Assembly (NCBI RefSeq): GCF_024362695.1
Contig: NC_065429.1
Coordinates: 3,008,501 to 3,072,500 of the forward strand
From: Pectinophora gossypiella
Lineage: Eukaryota > Arthropoda > Insecta > Lepidoptera > Gelechiidae
Reading direction: 5' to 3'
Length of the DNA stretch: 64,000 nucleotides
Below, piece after piece: positions 43,100 to 54,544 of this stretch. The position numbers and the translations under genes were made by a program. The first letter of the stretch is position 1; every line of letters begins with the position of its first letter. The notes beneath the pieces are model-generated. The model had not been told where the DNA came from, made no database searches, and saw nothing but the letters and a program-made list of their open reading frames with translations.

Positions 43100-44340
43100 C
43101 ATATTTCCCGTGGCCCAAATCTGAGCCATTTATAACGACAACGTCACCACATTTATAACATGATGCAAAGTATTCATAGAAAATCCACTTTCCAAGTTCA
43201 TTTAAAAATATAAGAAGGTATATTCATAGCTCAAATAGAGGTGTTTTTATTGTCGATTGAAAGCGCGGGCGGTAAAAAAGCTGAGCCGCATTACTAAATA
43301 GATTCATTTTTCTTTCGTGTGGATTGTGAGTTTTTGAAGTTGATGACCAACAACACTATACCCCAAAAACCCTATTTTTCCCTAAAAAAGTAGCATGGAA
43401 AATGCTGCACCGACAAGAGCGTGGCTCTTAAATTGAAGATGATGTGATGTTTTTTACGTGCCAAAATAAAAAGAAAATCTATCTAGATATTTGTAGCATC
43501 ATTCAGTAGCTATAATTTAATTTTAGCTTGTTTTTTTTTTAACAAAATTCTGCTTAACTTTTTTACTATCGGCGTTTTTTATTATCACAACTCTGGTGTC
43601 AGGATTAATATTTAGTTACCTATATTATTGGGTTACGATGAACCAGTAAGTAGTCTTCTAAGAAGAAGAAGAGTAAGTAGTTATAAAGGAAAGCAGACAA
43701 TAATAGTCCATCGTTTTAGATACTTTTCCAACATGCCCTTGCAGATAAGCAATAAAAAATATCGCATTAAAATGTTGAAGTCCTCTTAGATTATTTGTCT
43801 ACTACTAAAACGAAATTATTATTTAAAAATACTTTGTATACGAAATAAATTGCCTCCGAGTGGTCAGCAGTATCATAAAATAATAGTTTCAGTTGAAAAT
43901 TTTGTGATTTTATGATCGTTAAACCTAAAAGTTTATGAGTTATTAAGCCGCCAACGTAGTCACGAGATGTTTTAAAACTGGGACAACGGTTAACATTTTT
44001 GACAGTTTTACCTGTTTCTTTTTTATTTTTGGAAAAAAATATGGTAAAAGTATTAGATCGTGCCTCCGGATTTTCGGAAAACTAAATATACCTAGAAATC
44101 GACGGGGAATCTTTTCATGGTTCAAAATCAGGTATTTATTTTGTGAAAAAACTTTTAGTTTTTGAGATAATCACTTTTTTTCTTGTTATTATTCATACTA
44201 TACTAAAATTTCGCACTTTGACGTTGTCAATTAAAAAATTAAACTATCTGTATATTTCGTTTTTCGAAAATCTGGAGGCAGGATTGTAAACTAAACCCAA
44301 CCAAAAAAAAATATTCAATAAGAGTAAGAATAAGCAGCCC
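43100..44340. other. no gene seen
   Basis: AT-rich. 43370-43440 holds the CCCTATTTTTCCCTAAAAA and ACCGACAAGAGCGTGGC repeat also found at 15785 and 18715. Two segments near 44055 and 44255 (GGATTTTCGGAAAA / TTTTCGAAAATCTGG) are inverted. Confidence 0.4.
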
Positions 44341-44345
44341 GACAA

Positions 44346-44677
44346 TTAGGCCACGATGCTCCAAATGTTTTTAGATAGCGTTATACCTTTTCCACAGGGT
44401 CTGCTTACCTAACCTGAAGATTTGACAACTCCGGTTTTCTACAGAAGCGACTGCCTGTCTGACCTTCCAACCCGAAGGGAAAACCAGCCCAATACAGGTT
44501 AGGTCACATGCATTTGTAATAATATGGGTTTCCTCACGATGTTTTCCTTCATCGCTAAGCAAGTGATACAAACATTAATTCTAAAATCATTGGTGTAGGC
44601 TCGTGCTGGGATTCGAACCTAAGACGTCACAGTGAGAGTCAAAAAGTTTTTTTCCACCTGGGCTACCACGGCTCTAC
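44346..44677 (-). mobile_element. SINE-D, near full length
   Basis: - strand: AGCCGTGGTAGCCCAGGTGG and GGTTCGAATCCCAGCACGAG form a tRNA-like head. CGTGAGGAAACCCATATT, GGTTGGAAGGTCAGACAGGC and ACCGGAGTTGTCAAATCTTC follow. Partial copies at 52948 and 53236. Confidence 0.85.
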
Positions 44678-44699
44678 GTTTTTGGATTAATATATAATA

Positions 44700-46660
44700 A
44701 AAAATAAGTACCTGGTACGGGAAATATCCAGCGCATTTTTCTTTACTTTTCCAACGTTGATCGCCAGCGTTTCCTTTCAGCTATCACCCATATTCAAAAC
44801 TATGCCTCGGTCCTCTTCAATGGACTGTGACAATATCAGCCCTTGCATCTGAACTCAAGCAGAATTTAAAAATAAAACCGGTCCTCCAAAAGAACACTAG
44901 GCAGCATGGTCTTATGATCTTAGCCTGACCCTCAAATGGGCAAAAGGGAAAAAAAATAACAAGGCATTTAAACAGTTTTTATCTGTCTAAATGCTCTTTT
45001 TTTCCTCATTATATTTGGCCTAAAAATAGTAGGTAAAAATAATTTAAAATCAAATGTTTTACCGAAAATGTTGGTCAGTTAGTTTAGAATAAAAAATAAA
45101 CCTAGTTTTGGATAAGCTTCAATATAAAATCTATTAAATCGATCACTGAAACAATCCGACAATAAATTAACCCAAAGGAACACAAATAAATGTCGATAAA
45201 ATTTTTGCCAGCTCTAGTTTTTAAAATAACTATAAAACTATCTTGACATATGCAATGGCGGGAAACATCATTTTTTATACGTTGACTTCATATTTTGTCA
45301 TCATAAATTAGCACACGTAACATAGGTATTATTAAAAAATAAAGTGTGTTTTTTCGTTATGGTAGCTGGGTTTTGGCATTATTTTTGGCCTACTTTTTTA
45401 ATTTTATAAAAGTATTTACGTAGATACGTATAAAAAAATCTATTATGTTTGCATTCGTGTTGAGTAACGTGTGGGATTGATTGTGTAGTAGTATGCAATA
45501 CAAGTATACAGTTAAAAATATACGTTTATTTTAAATTTCCCTGCAGACATGAGAAAACCTAATCTTCCTTTGTCAAGGTTACGTCAGAGATGTCAATAAA
45601 TATGCTGAAAATGCGTCTACATAGTACATGTCGGCTCAATAAAATATATATCCATGTAATTATAACTTATTTTGAAGAAAAAACTTTCCTAACTGAAAGG
45701 GAAAACTTAGCATTGGCGTAGAAATTTTCCCCAGCATGCTACGAACGACTCGACTGCGCGACGGATTATTGATTTTACGTGAAATGCTCACTGCTGTGTT
45801 CCCTTAGCTCAGTGTTTACTAAAATCAACGAATTTATTTCTATTGTATTCACTAGTTTCACTATATTCTATTCATAAAACCGACATAGTTTTTTTTTCTT
45901 CAGTTATTGGCTGCATAAACTGCTGCAGTAAAAATAATACTTAATCGAAAAAATAAATAATTTATATACATTTTGAAAGAAGAATGCGAAATTAAAACTA
46001 AATGCCAGGGTTTTTTAAAGTACAACACTAAACCTATAATTTAATAAAGAATAATAATTTTAAAATTACCTAATCGTCACCGGCTACTTCATTAAAAAAA
46101 CTGCAAAAATTACCCAAAAATAATCACTTGTCTTTTTTAACACAACGGATGTTATAAATGTTGTAAAATAAACATATTTTTTGTATTTTTGGGATCGTGG
46201 ACTAGATTTCACGAATAATTTGCGAGGCCCATTTTCCACGGACAAAGCGGTCACTTCGTCGCGCGCTGAAAGGAAAACTAACAGGGTTGCCAGGTGCCTG
46301 AAATAAAATACCTACTAACAAATTATCGTAATAATCAAAAAAGAAATACAAAAGTAATGTTCAAATAAAGGCAGATCAATGCGTGATGCCCTAATGCGGG
46401 TACATATAATAGTTTATATTATTTCTATCTGACACAGGCCTCGACTATACTCTTAAAAAATAAAAATGTTAGATGAAAAAAATGCTTAGGTGTACTATTT
46501 TTCCGTCGGCAACACTGACACCGGCACTGAAATGACATTGGTTGCGCATTGCTGCTATGCGGAGGTATGAAAACATCACATATACCTATAACACATTTTA
46601 TATAATCACGCTCTATCCCTTGCGGAGTGGATAGCCACCTATAACAACTCTCCATTGGTT
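44700..46660. other. no gene seen
   Basis: AT-rich, low in recognised repeats; no splice-compatible exon noticed. Confidence 0.4.
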
Positions 46661-46667
46661 ATCTACT

Positions 46668-46850
46668 CGACTGCAAGCGATTCTTGTTAGCCCTGTTCGG
46701 AGAACGTGTGACTTAGATCGTATTGTTACGGGTTCGAATCCCGGCCCGGGTTAAAACCACTGAATTCGACTTTACGATTTTGAAGTCGTGCATCCCTGTG
46801 ATGTGCTTTTATTTTCCGCTCCCAGTCCAGCTTAGAAAAAAGCATAATAG
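46668..46850 (+). mobile_element. SINE-E-like, single copy in window
   Basis: Has GGGTTCGAATCCCGGCCCGGG (B-box-like), preceded by GAGAACGTGTGACTTAGATC. It is followed by ACTGAATTCGACTTTACG and not by the shared core. Probably a tRNA-headed SINE rather than a tRNA gene, since the acceptor arms do not pair. Confidence 0.45.
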
Positions 46851-47025
46851 GTACTATGTAATTACTTTTATATCATAGTAACTTACTAGGTACTATGTAG
46901 TAGGTATGTTGTGTTTATGTGTAGTGTTCTTACTAGAAAAAAAAAAAACTGTAGTTAATCAGTGTAAATCTTTGATGAGAGTGCTTACCCCAACGGGAAA
47001 TAGGCGTGATTTTATGTATGCCTTC

Positions 47026-47100
47026 ATCTAATCATTTTACCCCCTATGGGGACGTAGGGCTCGAATAACAGATTTCTACTCCTCGCGAGCCTCTGTTGGA
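47026..47100 (+). repeat. dispersed repeat, pairs with 1572-1650
   Basis: GACGTAGGGCTCGAATAACAG and ACTCCTCGCGAGCCTCTG recur at the left end of the window. Confidence 0.6.
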
Positions 47101-47415
47101 TCCTCCTTGGGGTGTAACGGGGGCTCGCATGGCTACTGCTTTGTAGTAGTGCGAAGCTCCTGAATCTCTTCATCCTCGTAGCTGTATGGTACTTACAGCG
47201 GCCACACCCTGGAAACCACGGTACTCCGTGGGCTAAACCTAATGAACATTAGTGTATAGCTAGATGGTCGTCTCCCCAAATCGTACCCAAGTCTGTGTCG
47301 GTATGGCAGGCGAGCACCGACGATAGGCAAACGCTTCCGGCTGCCATAGCGACACAGGAGGGCTCTGCAACGCGCCTTAAAGGGCGCATGTTGTATAAGG
47401 ATAGTAGTTATTCTT

Positions 47416-47675
47416 TTGCTCCCGTGACCTGGAGCTTGCTCCCGTGACCTGGAGCTTGTTCCCGTGACCTGGAGCTTGCTCCCATGACATGTAGCTTGCT
47501 CCCATGACATGTAGCTTGCTCCCGTGACCTGGGGCTTGCTCCCGTGACCTGGAGCTTGCTCCCTTGACCTGGAGCTTGCTCCCATGACCTGGAGCTTGTT
47601 CCCGTGACCTGGAGCTTGTTCCCGTGACCTGGAGCTTGCTCCCATGACATGTAGCTTGCTCCCATGACATATATG
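47416..47675 (-). repeat. 20-bp minisatellite, about 13 units
   Basis: Units of CCCGTGACCTGGAGCTTGCT start at 47421 and every 20 bp to 47661, with CCCATGACATGTAGCTTGCT as the main variant. Because 20 is not a multiple of 3, each - strand frame reads the same 20-residue peptide period (EQAPGHGSKLQ...), so three overlapping ORFs appear. These are very probably not genes. Confidence 0.95.
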
Positions 47676-48335
47676 TAGTTAAATAAAAGCCTCATTTTTT
47701 TCATCATTTTTTTTATTTGATGACCTTGTTACATGGAAAAGTCCATTTAAAGAATGTACATTTATGTTTATTTTAAATGTTATTAAATGTCTATGTACAA
47801 AATTAGTAGTAAGCTTACTTGCAAAAACAGTTGCTCATTTTTTATTTCTAATATCGGATATCTTTTATAAACATTTGACGCGCAACATTGAGCAACGTGA
47901 TGCATTCCACTGCATCATGAAAAACAACCCAATCGCACCAATCAGAAGCGCTGACGTAATGCCATATCGTGATATCCGCGCCCTGTGATTGGTTGAAAAT
48001 CTGCCATGGCACGCTACATGATTTTTGATAGCCAATCAAAGTTAACGTTGACTAAAGTTGCGTAATGTTGCGAATCATCTGATTTTATCAATGTCTTAAA
48101 CTAAACATTACTTTTCGGGACAATTTCTTTCAGTTTTATATTTGAAAATATTATTCAGTTATTATTTTATGAATCTTGTTTTTCATTTTCAATATTCCTC
48201 ATAAGACTTCATATCAAAAGTGGATTCAAACTCTGCTCACTCCAATACGAAGCAAATGTATGTGTTTAAAAGAAACATCCCGAAAAACGACCTAAAAGAA
48301 TGCAGTACTGAAATTAAAACAGTCACTTATATAAT

Positions 48336-48700
48336 GGTCCCGATTCCCGCAGACACCTAATTTTACTTTAAGTTATACCCGTCATTTTCTTATCCACCGA
48401 AAAGGAAAGGGACGGATCATTGACAGCTCTCAATTTTAGGAAGAATGAGTGAATGAATGAATAACCCGGGCGAATCAAAAAGGTATCTCGCTGGTATGCA
48501 AACCGTTTGACGTGTGCTATCAACATAATTCTGTCGGGTTATTGGCCAATGTGAAATTTTTAGATTTGTGCTTAAAATTGACTTGTGTTCCATAAATTTT
48601 ATGCTTATCGATTACCCGTCCCTTTCCTTTTCGGCGGATAAGAAAATGACAGATATAACTTAAAGTAAAATTAGATGGTGTTTACAGGAATTAGCACCAA
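48336..48700. mobile_element. MITE-1, complete copy
   Basis: GGTCCCGATTCCCGCAGACACC at the left and GTTTACAGGAATTAGCACC at the right, inverted. The inside has AATAACCCGGG and GCAAACCGTTTGACGTG. Confidence 0.8.
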
Positions 48701-48814
48701 TATCACGATAAATACATTGATGAGAACAGTTCATAATAAATAAACATAAAATTTTGTAGTACGACATTAAGGTCGGAAGGAGGTATTTTCCAGGCTACGT
48801 TCACTAGAAGCAGT

Positions 48815-49290
48815 ATAGATGGCGTTGTACAGCTTTAACGAGATAATTAATGATTTTCTCATTACAAATAACGGATACAAATTACCAAAATACAATGTAA
48901 TGGCAGAAGCTAGATAGGTACAGTCATGAGCAATATAATGTACCCACTTTAGGACTCTGTCGCACTAACATATTTGACATTTAGTGAGACTTACAGTTCA
49001 ATTTGTCAATAAAGTAAATGTGACATGGTACCAAAGTGTATACATATTAATGCTCGTGACCGTACCTATAAAAATAATTGTTGCTTGATATTTGGATCAC
49101 GTTATGTATATAATTACGTTGCTACCTATATTGCTCGTCTTTATTTTGATCATTATAATAATGTATTACAGTAAATAGTTTTATATGTGCTTCTGACATT
49201 AAATTACATTTTTGAACAATTATGTACATCAGCAATGAGAAAATAGGTAATTATCACGTTAAAAGTGAACAACGCCATCTATCGTGTGTT
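48815..49290. mobile_element. THAP-element-derived MITE, copy C
   Basis: ATAGATGGCGTTGT ... TTTAACGAGATAATTA ... GATTTTCTCATT is inverted at 49234-49282 (ATGAGAAAATAGGTAATTA ... AACGCCATCTAT). It keeps the leader of copies A and B (TTGTTGCTTGATATTTGG, TTTATTTTGATCA) but has lost the THAP codons. Confidence 0.6.
48921..49072. mobile_element. MITE-3, inserted in THAP copy C
   Basis: Intact ends: ACAGTCATGAGCAATATAAT and TATTAATGCTCGTGACCGTA, inverted and flanked by TA-type sites. Confidence 0.8.
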
Positions 49291-49529
49291 TGGGGAACGT
49301 CAATTGGAAAATCCCTCATTGATGACGACCTTTTTGAGTGCTCTAGTCAGAATTTTATGTTTATTTATTATTATGTTTTAATTATTTTAAAACACCCCGC
49401 ATTTTTAACAGTTACTAGTCTTTCTAACATTACCTTACTCACAGGCACAAATTGATACAAATTTTTAACTCCCGAAAATCTCATTCCAATTCATGTGAAA
49501 CGGATAATCGTATTATTTTTCCAATGCGT

Positions 49530-49745
49530 ATTATTATCTTCTATCGTGTGGGTTGTGAGGTGGAGTTCCACCCCTCTACGTTTAAAGTATCAACCCTGGT
49601 GTCAAGGTTACTATTGAGCCGCCAAAGGCCCCTGACACGGCTCATGTAACGACTACTTACTTACATCAGTAAGTAACAACCGGGACCAACTGCTTAAATT
49701 GCCTTGCGAAACACGGATCATCTTACTTTCGGACAATCTGGTATT
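49530..49745 (-). mobile_element. SINE-B, partial
   Basis: Reverse copy from TTCTATCGTGTGGGTTGTG to ATCTTACTTTCGGACAATC. The tRNA-like head is missing. Confidence 0.8.
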
Positions 49746-50057
49746 CTTATAAAATGTTTGTTGTTTTAAAGCTTCCTCCGTAAAAACCTTGTTACGAATC
49801 TTTACCATTTTATAACAAAATATTTTGACTACTTGAGGACTACTCACTGGAGGCGAGCATATCATACTGCCAGTAAAGTAATGCCGTCATGCCTTACTGG
49901 AGTAAAAACGAGATAAGGTTAAGGCGCCGTCTCAGAATACCGATTTCGAGCCGAGTTCCTGAAGATCGCCTCAGCTGAGGGCCGACTCAAGAGGTTCGAC
50001 TTAACATCATAGAAAAACTGGTGTACATGAACATTTTGTACTGAAAAAAGAAGTTAA

Positions 50058-50389
50058 TGGCCCCGATTCCTGCAGACACCGCCTAATTTTACTTTAAGTT
50101 ATACCCGTCATTTTCTTATCCGTCGAAAAGGAAAGGGACGGATGATTGTCTACAAGTTAATTTTAAAACGAATGAATAACCCGGGCCAATAAAATAGGCA
50201 TCTCCCTTGACGTGCTGTCTACTTAACTCTGTCAGGTTATTAGCCGATGTAAAATTTTTAGACGGTTGTTTTATTTTTCTGCTTAAAATTGCCTGTCGAT
50301 TACCCGTCCCTTTCTTTTTCAACGGATAAGAAAATGACAGGCATAACTTAAAATAAAATTGAATGGCGTCTGCAGGAATTAGCACCAAT
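50058..50389. mobile_element. MITE-1, complete copy
   Basis: GGCCCCGATTCCTGCAGACACC and GTCTGCAGGAATTAGCACC, inverted. About 330 bp. Confidence 0.8.
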
Positions 50390-50393
50390 ATCA

Positions 50394-50757
50394 TGGTATA
50401 AAAAGACCAGGTATGCTCAATCCTATGACAAGCCGCCATTGCTAGCCCATTGATGACGTAAGTGACATTCAATTGGTATCTCCAACATTCCAAGGACGTA
50501 AATTTTATTATTGAAAATTAATTACGGACTAATGAATTTAATTACTATTCTTTGTCACATATATAAAAATCATTAAAATTGTACGTATACCTAAAAACTA
50601 CTAAAAGTTCAAAATTTCCTTGCAAAGTAAATAAAAAACATGGGTAATTTATTTTTTACGAATTGGCAACACAGGGTCGGATGACGTCAGCTGGGCTAAC
50701 CTTGAAATGCTAGCTGTCAGTTTTGAGCATACCTGCTCTTCTTATACAATGGTTAAT
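50394..50757. mobile_element. MITE-5 copy
   Basis: GGTATAAAAAGACCAGGTATG at the left and GAGCATACCTGCTCTTCTTATAC at the right, with GATGACGTCAGCTGGGCTAA near the right end. Directly follows MITE-1. The second copy is at 57049. Confidence 0.75.
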
Positions 50758-51099
50758 ACAATGTACTTAGAACTACTTGTATATTTCATTTACCTACCCT
50801 TGATAACGCGCTGTATGATATAAAACCCACTACTTAGTGAAGTTGTTTTTAATTTTTAATTATAAAATTTATTTAAAAAGAGAATGTGATGGTTGGCCAA
50901 TTAATTGTTCATTATAATTTATTAAAACTATTAAATGCACATCCGCATGTCAATTAAAAGCGTTTTCCCATAAACCAACGTAAATAAATTAATTAAGTTA
51001 TCGAATTCTGATAAATGATAACATATATCGTTAACCATTCAAGCCTGTGTCACAACCCGGATAATCCGTACAAAAATCTCATTTTAACCACGTGCCGCG

Positions 51100-52060
51100 T
51101 AAGGCGATTCGCACACTAACCTACATCAAGCTGTATGTTGCGTGTCGACGCACCTACGCACGTGTTTGCGGGAGCGCAGATCTACATCAACGTGCGGTTT
51201 TTATACGCACTCACGCGCGTAGAGGCGTTATGTAGATTAACGCACGGCGGCTCTCATTTCATTCAAATATAAACATAACATAAACTGTCTATATACGTCC
51301 CACTGCTGGGCACAGGCCTCCCCTCAATCAACCGGAGGGGGTATGGAGCATACTCTACCACGCTGCTCCAATGCGGGTTGGTGGAGGTGTTTTTACGGCT
51401 AATAGCCGGGACCAACGGCTTAACGTGCCCTCCGAAGCACGGAATCATCTTAGTTTTTCGGACAATCCAAAGTGATTTTGACAATGTCCCCATCGGAAAT
51501 CGAACCCGGACCTCCAGATCGTGAGCCTAACACTCTAACCACTAGACCACGGAGGCTGTCATTCAAAGCCGTTCCAAAATCACGCGCGGCACTGCGGGAT
51601 TCGGTGTGCCGTACCTTGCGTCTCGCCCCGCACTAACGCGCGGGGTGCATGTTTTTCCGCTTGTATGCGCTTGCTTTATTTATGTACTTGCTTTAAACTT
51701 TAAATTTTCGTTTTTACTTTTCTCTGTAAGTATAACAAGTTTTGTAACTTACTAATTTTTATGGCTATATAACCAAAAGCAATGTAACATTGTCAGTGGA
51801 GGGGCGAAGTCTCTATCACAAGTATTCTAATAACTTAAAAGAGACTTCAACCGCTATGTGTTAATTATTTTGGTAAATAAAGCATTTTTCATTTCATTTT
51901 CATTTTTTCATGCGCGTGATCCACACGAACGCGCGTGGATGCATTTTCTGTGTGTTAGACCGTGCGTGTTTTCTATACAAATGGAGATACAAGAAACGGA
52001 AGAACACGCATCCACGCGCTACGCTGCATCATGCGGGGCAGTGTGAGAATCGCCTAAGTG
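51100..52060. repeat. CpG-rich element with inverted ends, holding a SINE-A
   Basis: TAAGGCGATTCGCACACT at the left and AGTGTGAGAATCGCCTAAG at the right are inverted. The inside is rich in CGCGCGT/ACGCGCG motifs with many short pairs (e.g. AACGCGCGTGGATGC / GCATCCACGCGC). The SINE-A at 51268 sits inside. Confidence 0.5.
51268..51559 (-). mobile_element. SINE-A with 8-bp target-site duplication
   Basis: A reverse SINE-A flanked by CATTCAAA at 51260-51267 and 51560-51567. A segment after TTTTTCGGACAATC is deleted. Confidence 0.88.
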
Positions 52061-52256
52061 AGCGAGACTGCAATTCCTTACACCTTAGCATCTTACGGTC
52101 ATTTAAGACTAAAGTAAGACCCAGAGGGGGTGAGGTCAGCGCCCAATAAGAACTGGTGCGGGGCAGGGAGTTACCGTACCGTTACTACAGGGTGTTAGTG
52201 ACATCGCAACGAATACTCAGTGGGATGATTCTGACCATGATTCTGAGTTAATGTGT

Positions 52257-52638
52257 ACAGTCATGAGCAATAATGTACACACTTTAGGACTCTGTCGCAC
52301 TAACATATTTGACATGTGCACTGTGAGTGTAGCCTTTTTGTACATTTTGTGCTTTTGAGACAGTAATGGTTAACTGCTGATTTTGTTATTATGCGTAGTG
52401 TAATGTGCATTAGTGCAAACCTTTTTGTTTTTTTTTTCAATTTCCTATCTGCGAGGAACTATAATTGGCTTTCTGTGTTTACCATAAGTTGCTACTAAAT
52501 TAATTATAGCTGTTGTTTCTCCGAACATTAAATAAATAAATAAATCAATTTAGTGAGACTTACAGTTCAATTTGACAAAAAAGTTAATGTGACATGGTAC
52601 CAAAGTGTATACATATTAATGCTCGTGACCGTACAAGG
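52257..52638. mobile_element. MITE-3 split by a third insertion
   Basis: GTACAGTCATGAGCAATAATG at left, GCTCGTGACCGTAC at right. The body is broken between GACAT (52313) and TTTAGTGAG (52549) by a segment ending in (AAAT)n. Confidence 0.8.
52314..52548 (+). mobile_element. retroelement-like insertion with (AAAT)n tail
   Basis: A 235-bp segment with a T-run and a terminal AAATAAATAAATAAATC, breaking MITE-3. Family not recognised. Confidence 0.55.
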
Positions 52639-52947
52639 GTACAAGTAACCATACAAGTAGGTATGGTTCAGACCATGTTTCTGAGTGAAATTTCCTGTCG
52701 GAAAATTCATGTACATTTTTAATTTTTTTTAATTATTTTTAGTTACGGAAAATTCCACTTGATATCAACTCAGAATCATGGTCTGAATCATCCCTCAAAT
52801 TTTTCGTTACGATGTTACTAACATCTTGTATATGAAATCGCTTTCAATAAATCCAGTCGAACTCAAATTTTAGAACTGTAAGCTGGTCTTCCCCACATTC
52901 ACCGTCATCTAAAAAAAGCAATATTGCTATTTGACATTTGCGTATGT

Positions 52948-53115
52948 AAAACCCACATTCCCGAGAAATGCGTTTCGGTAACGTTTACTGGGCTGGTTTT
53001 CCCTTCGGGTTAGAAAGTCAGACAGGCAGTGGCTTCTGTAAAAACCGGACCTGTCAAATCTTCAGGTTAAGTAAGCGGACCCGGTGAAGAACAGGATAAC
53101 GCTAGGGAGAAGAAG
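52948..53115 (+). mobile_element. SINE-D 3' part
   Basis: ACCCACATTCCCGAGAAATGC, GGTTAGAAAGTCAGACAGGC, ACCTGTCAAATCTTCAGG. Confidence 0.75.
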
Positions 53116-53235
53116 CATATAAAAGTACTTGTTTTATTTAGCTTCGAAGATCGTGATAGGGCTCTGTTTGTGTGTTTTCGAATTCATGTTTGGATAACAA
53201 ATGATTATCACGTACTCAGCGGTAAAGGAAAACAG

Positions 53236-53345
53236 CGTGTGGAAACCCACATTCCCGAGTAATGCATTTTCGGAGGTAACCTAACCTGTATTGGGGTGGT
53301 TTTCCCATCGTGGGTTGGAAGGTCAGACAGGCAGTCACATAAGTG
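53236..53345 (+). mobile_element. SINE-D fragment, second copy in tandem
   Basis: ACCCACATTCCCGAGTAATGC and GGTTGGAAGGTCAGACAGGC, about 300 bp after the first, same orientation. Confidence 0.75.
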
Positions 53346-53888
53346 TGGAAAGTCAACAAAATATCAAATAGCAATGTTGCTTTATTAGATGAATTGCGTC
53401 AATATGGCCTTTGTAACCCCTAGCAGGGTTAACATGTGTGATTAAATACATTTTGTCGAAATCGCTAAGTTAGTTTTATTTCCCTAACACGCGTGGCACG
53501 TGATTTTGTTCGTATTTTGTCAGAACGACACGAATTATTTGGGTTCACATATTGGCACCAATCGACAAAACGACATAATTATATCGTCAGAATCGATAAA
53601 ATGACCGTGACAAAATTTTATCACATCGCGCATGTTACCTCTACTGGTCACAGTTATGTCATTTACAAACTGTAAAATACAAGAATATTTTATTTTCAGT
53701 AAAGTATCTTAAAGCTGAATACGTTATAACGAATCCGTTTATACAATATTGCAATTATTTAAAACTAGTGTTAATGACATTTATATTTGAATAGTATAGT
53801 GTATTCATTGACTATCAACGACTTCATACATTTGCGTAAGACGCTACGGACAAAATTTTATCACGACTTATTAGTTAATATAGCTATA

Positions 53889-54541
53889 GGCGCCGATTCC
53901 TGCAAACACCTCCTAACTTTATTTTAAGTTACACCAGTCATTTTGTTTTTTCTTTCGGATTATTTAATTCTGTCGGATTATTTACCAATATAACATTTTT
54001 GGAGGGTTTTTTTTCAATCAAATATAAATTATTAAACACAACAACAAAAAAAATCTTCAAAAAAAAAGTGGGTTTTATAATACCCTTCCAAAATTGCATA
54101 TTGGCCAATAACCCGACCAAAATTAAGTTGACAGCACACGTCGAAAGGGTTGCATGTCAACGAGATGCCTGTTTTAGTCGCCAATAGGCTAGTTTCCAAC
54201 TAGTCAAATCAGTTACTTTTTACTAAACGTCAAAACACGAAATTACTATGGAATTTGTATGAAAAAGCACTCTGTGACGTCATAGAAAAACGTGACAAAA
54301 TGTCGGACTTATTATTACGTTTTTCTTGATTAAAATTCATAAATAAGTTTAATAGAAAAAAGAAAATGTTTTTCGTTAGTTTTAGATGTGTCTTTATTTA
54401 GTAATCAGAATTTCATAATTTATCTTGAACCTAGTACACGACCCTATTGTCAATCATCCGTCCCTTTCCTTTTCGGCGGATAAGAAAATGACAGGTATTA
54501 CTTAAATAAACTTCGATAGTGGGTACTGGAATCACCGCCAT
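53889..54541. mobile_element. MITE-1 with internal expansion
   Basis: Left end GCCGATTCCTGCAAACACC. Right part TCATCCGTCCCTTTCCTTTTC to TGGAATCACCGCC. The middle is longer than in other copies because of unrelated sequence from about 54190 to 54445. Confidence 0.7.
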
Positions 54542-54544
54542 AGT

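Larger units (their letters stand above)
52188..52835. mobile_element. MITE-2 split by MITE-3
   Basis: Left half 52188-52256 (CAGGGTGTTAGTGACATCGC) and right half about 52660-52835 (GGTCTGAATCATCCCTCAAA, GTTACGATGTTACTAACATC) belong together. The middle is a MITE-3 that carries another insertion. Confidence 0.75.
52885..53420. mobile_element. MITE-4 split by SINE-D pieces
   Basis: GTCATCTAAAAAAAGCAATATTGC at left and AATGTTGCTTTATTAGATGAATTGC at right are the two halves. The SINE-D pieces at 52948 and 53236 lie between. Confidence 0.7.

Noticed and set aside
47193..47707. Repeat-protein genes over the 20-bp array
   Set aside because: Three overlapping frames with the same peptide are the arithmetic result of a 20-bp unit without stops.
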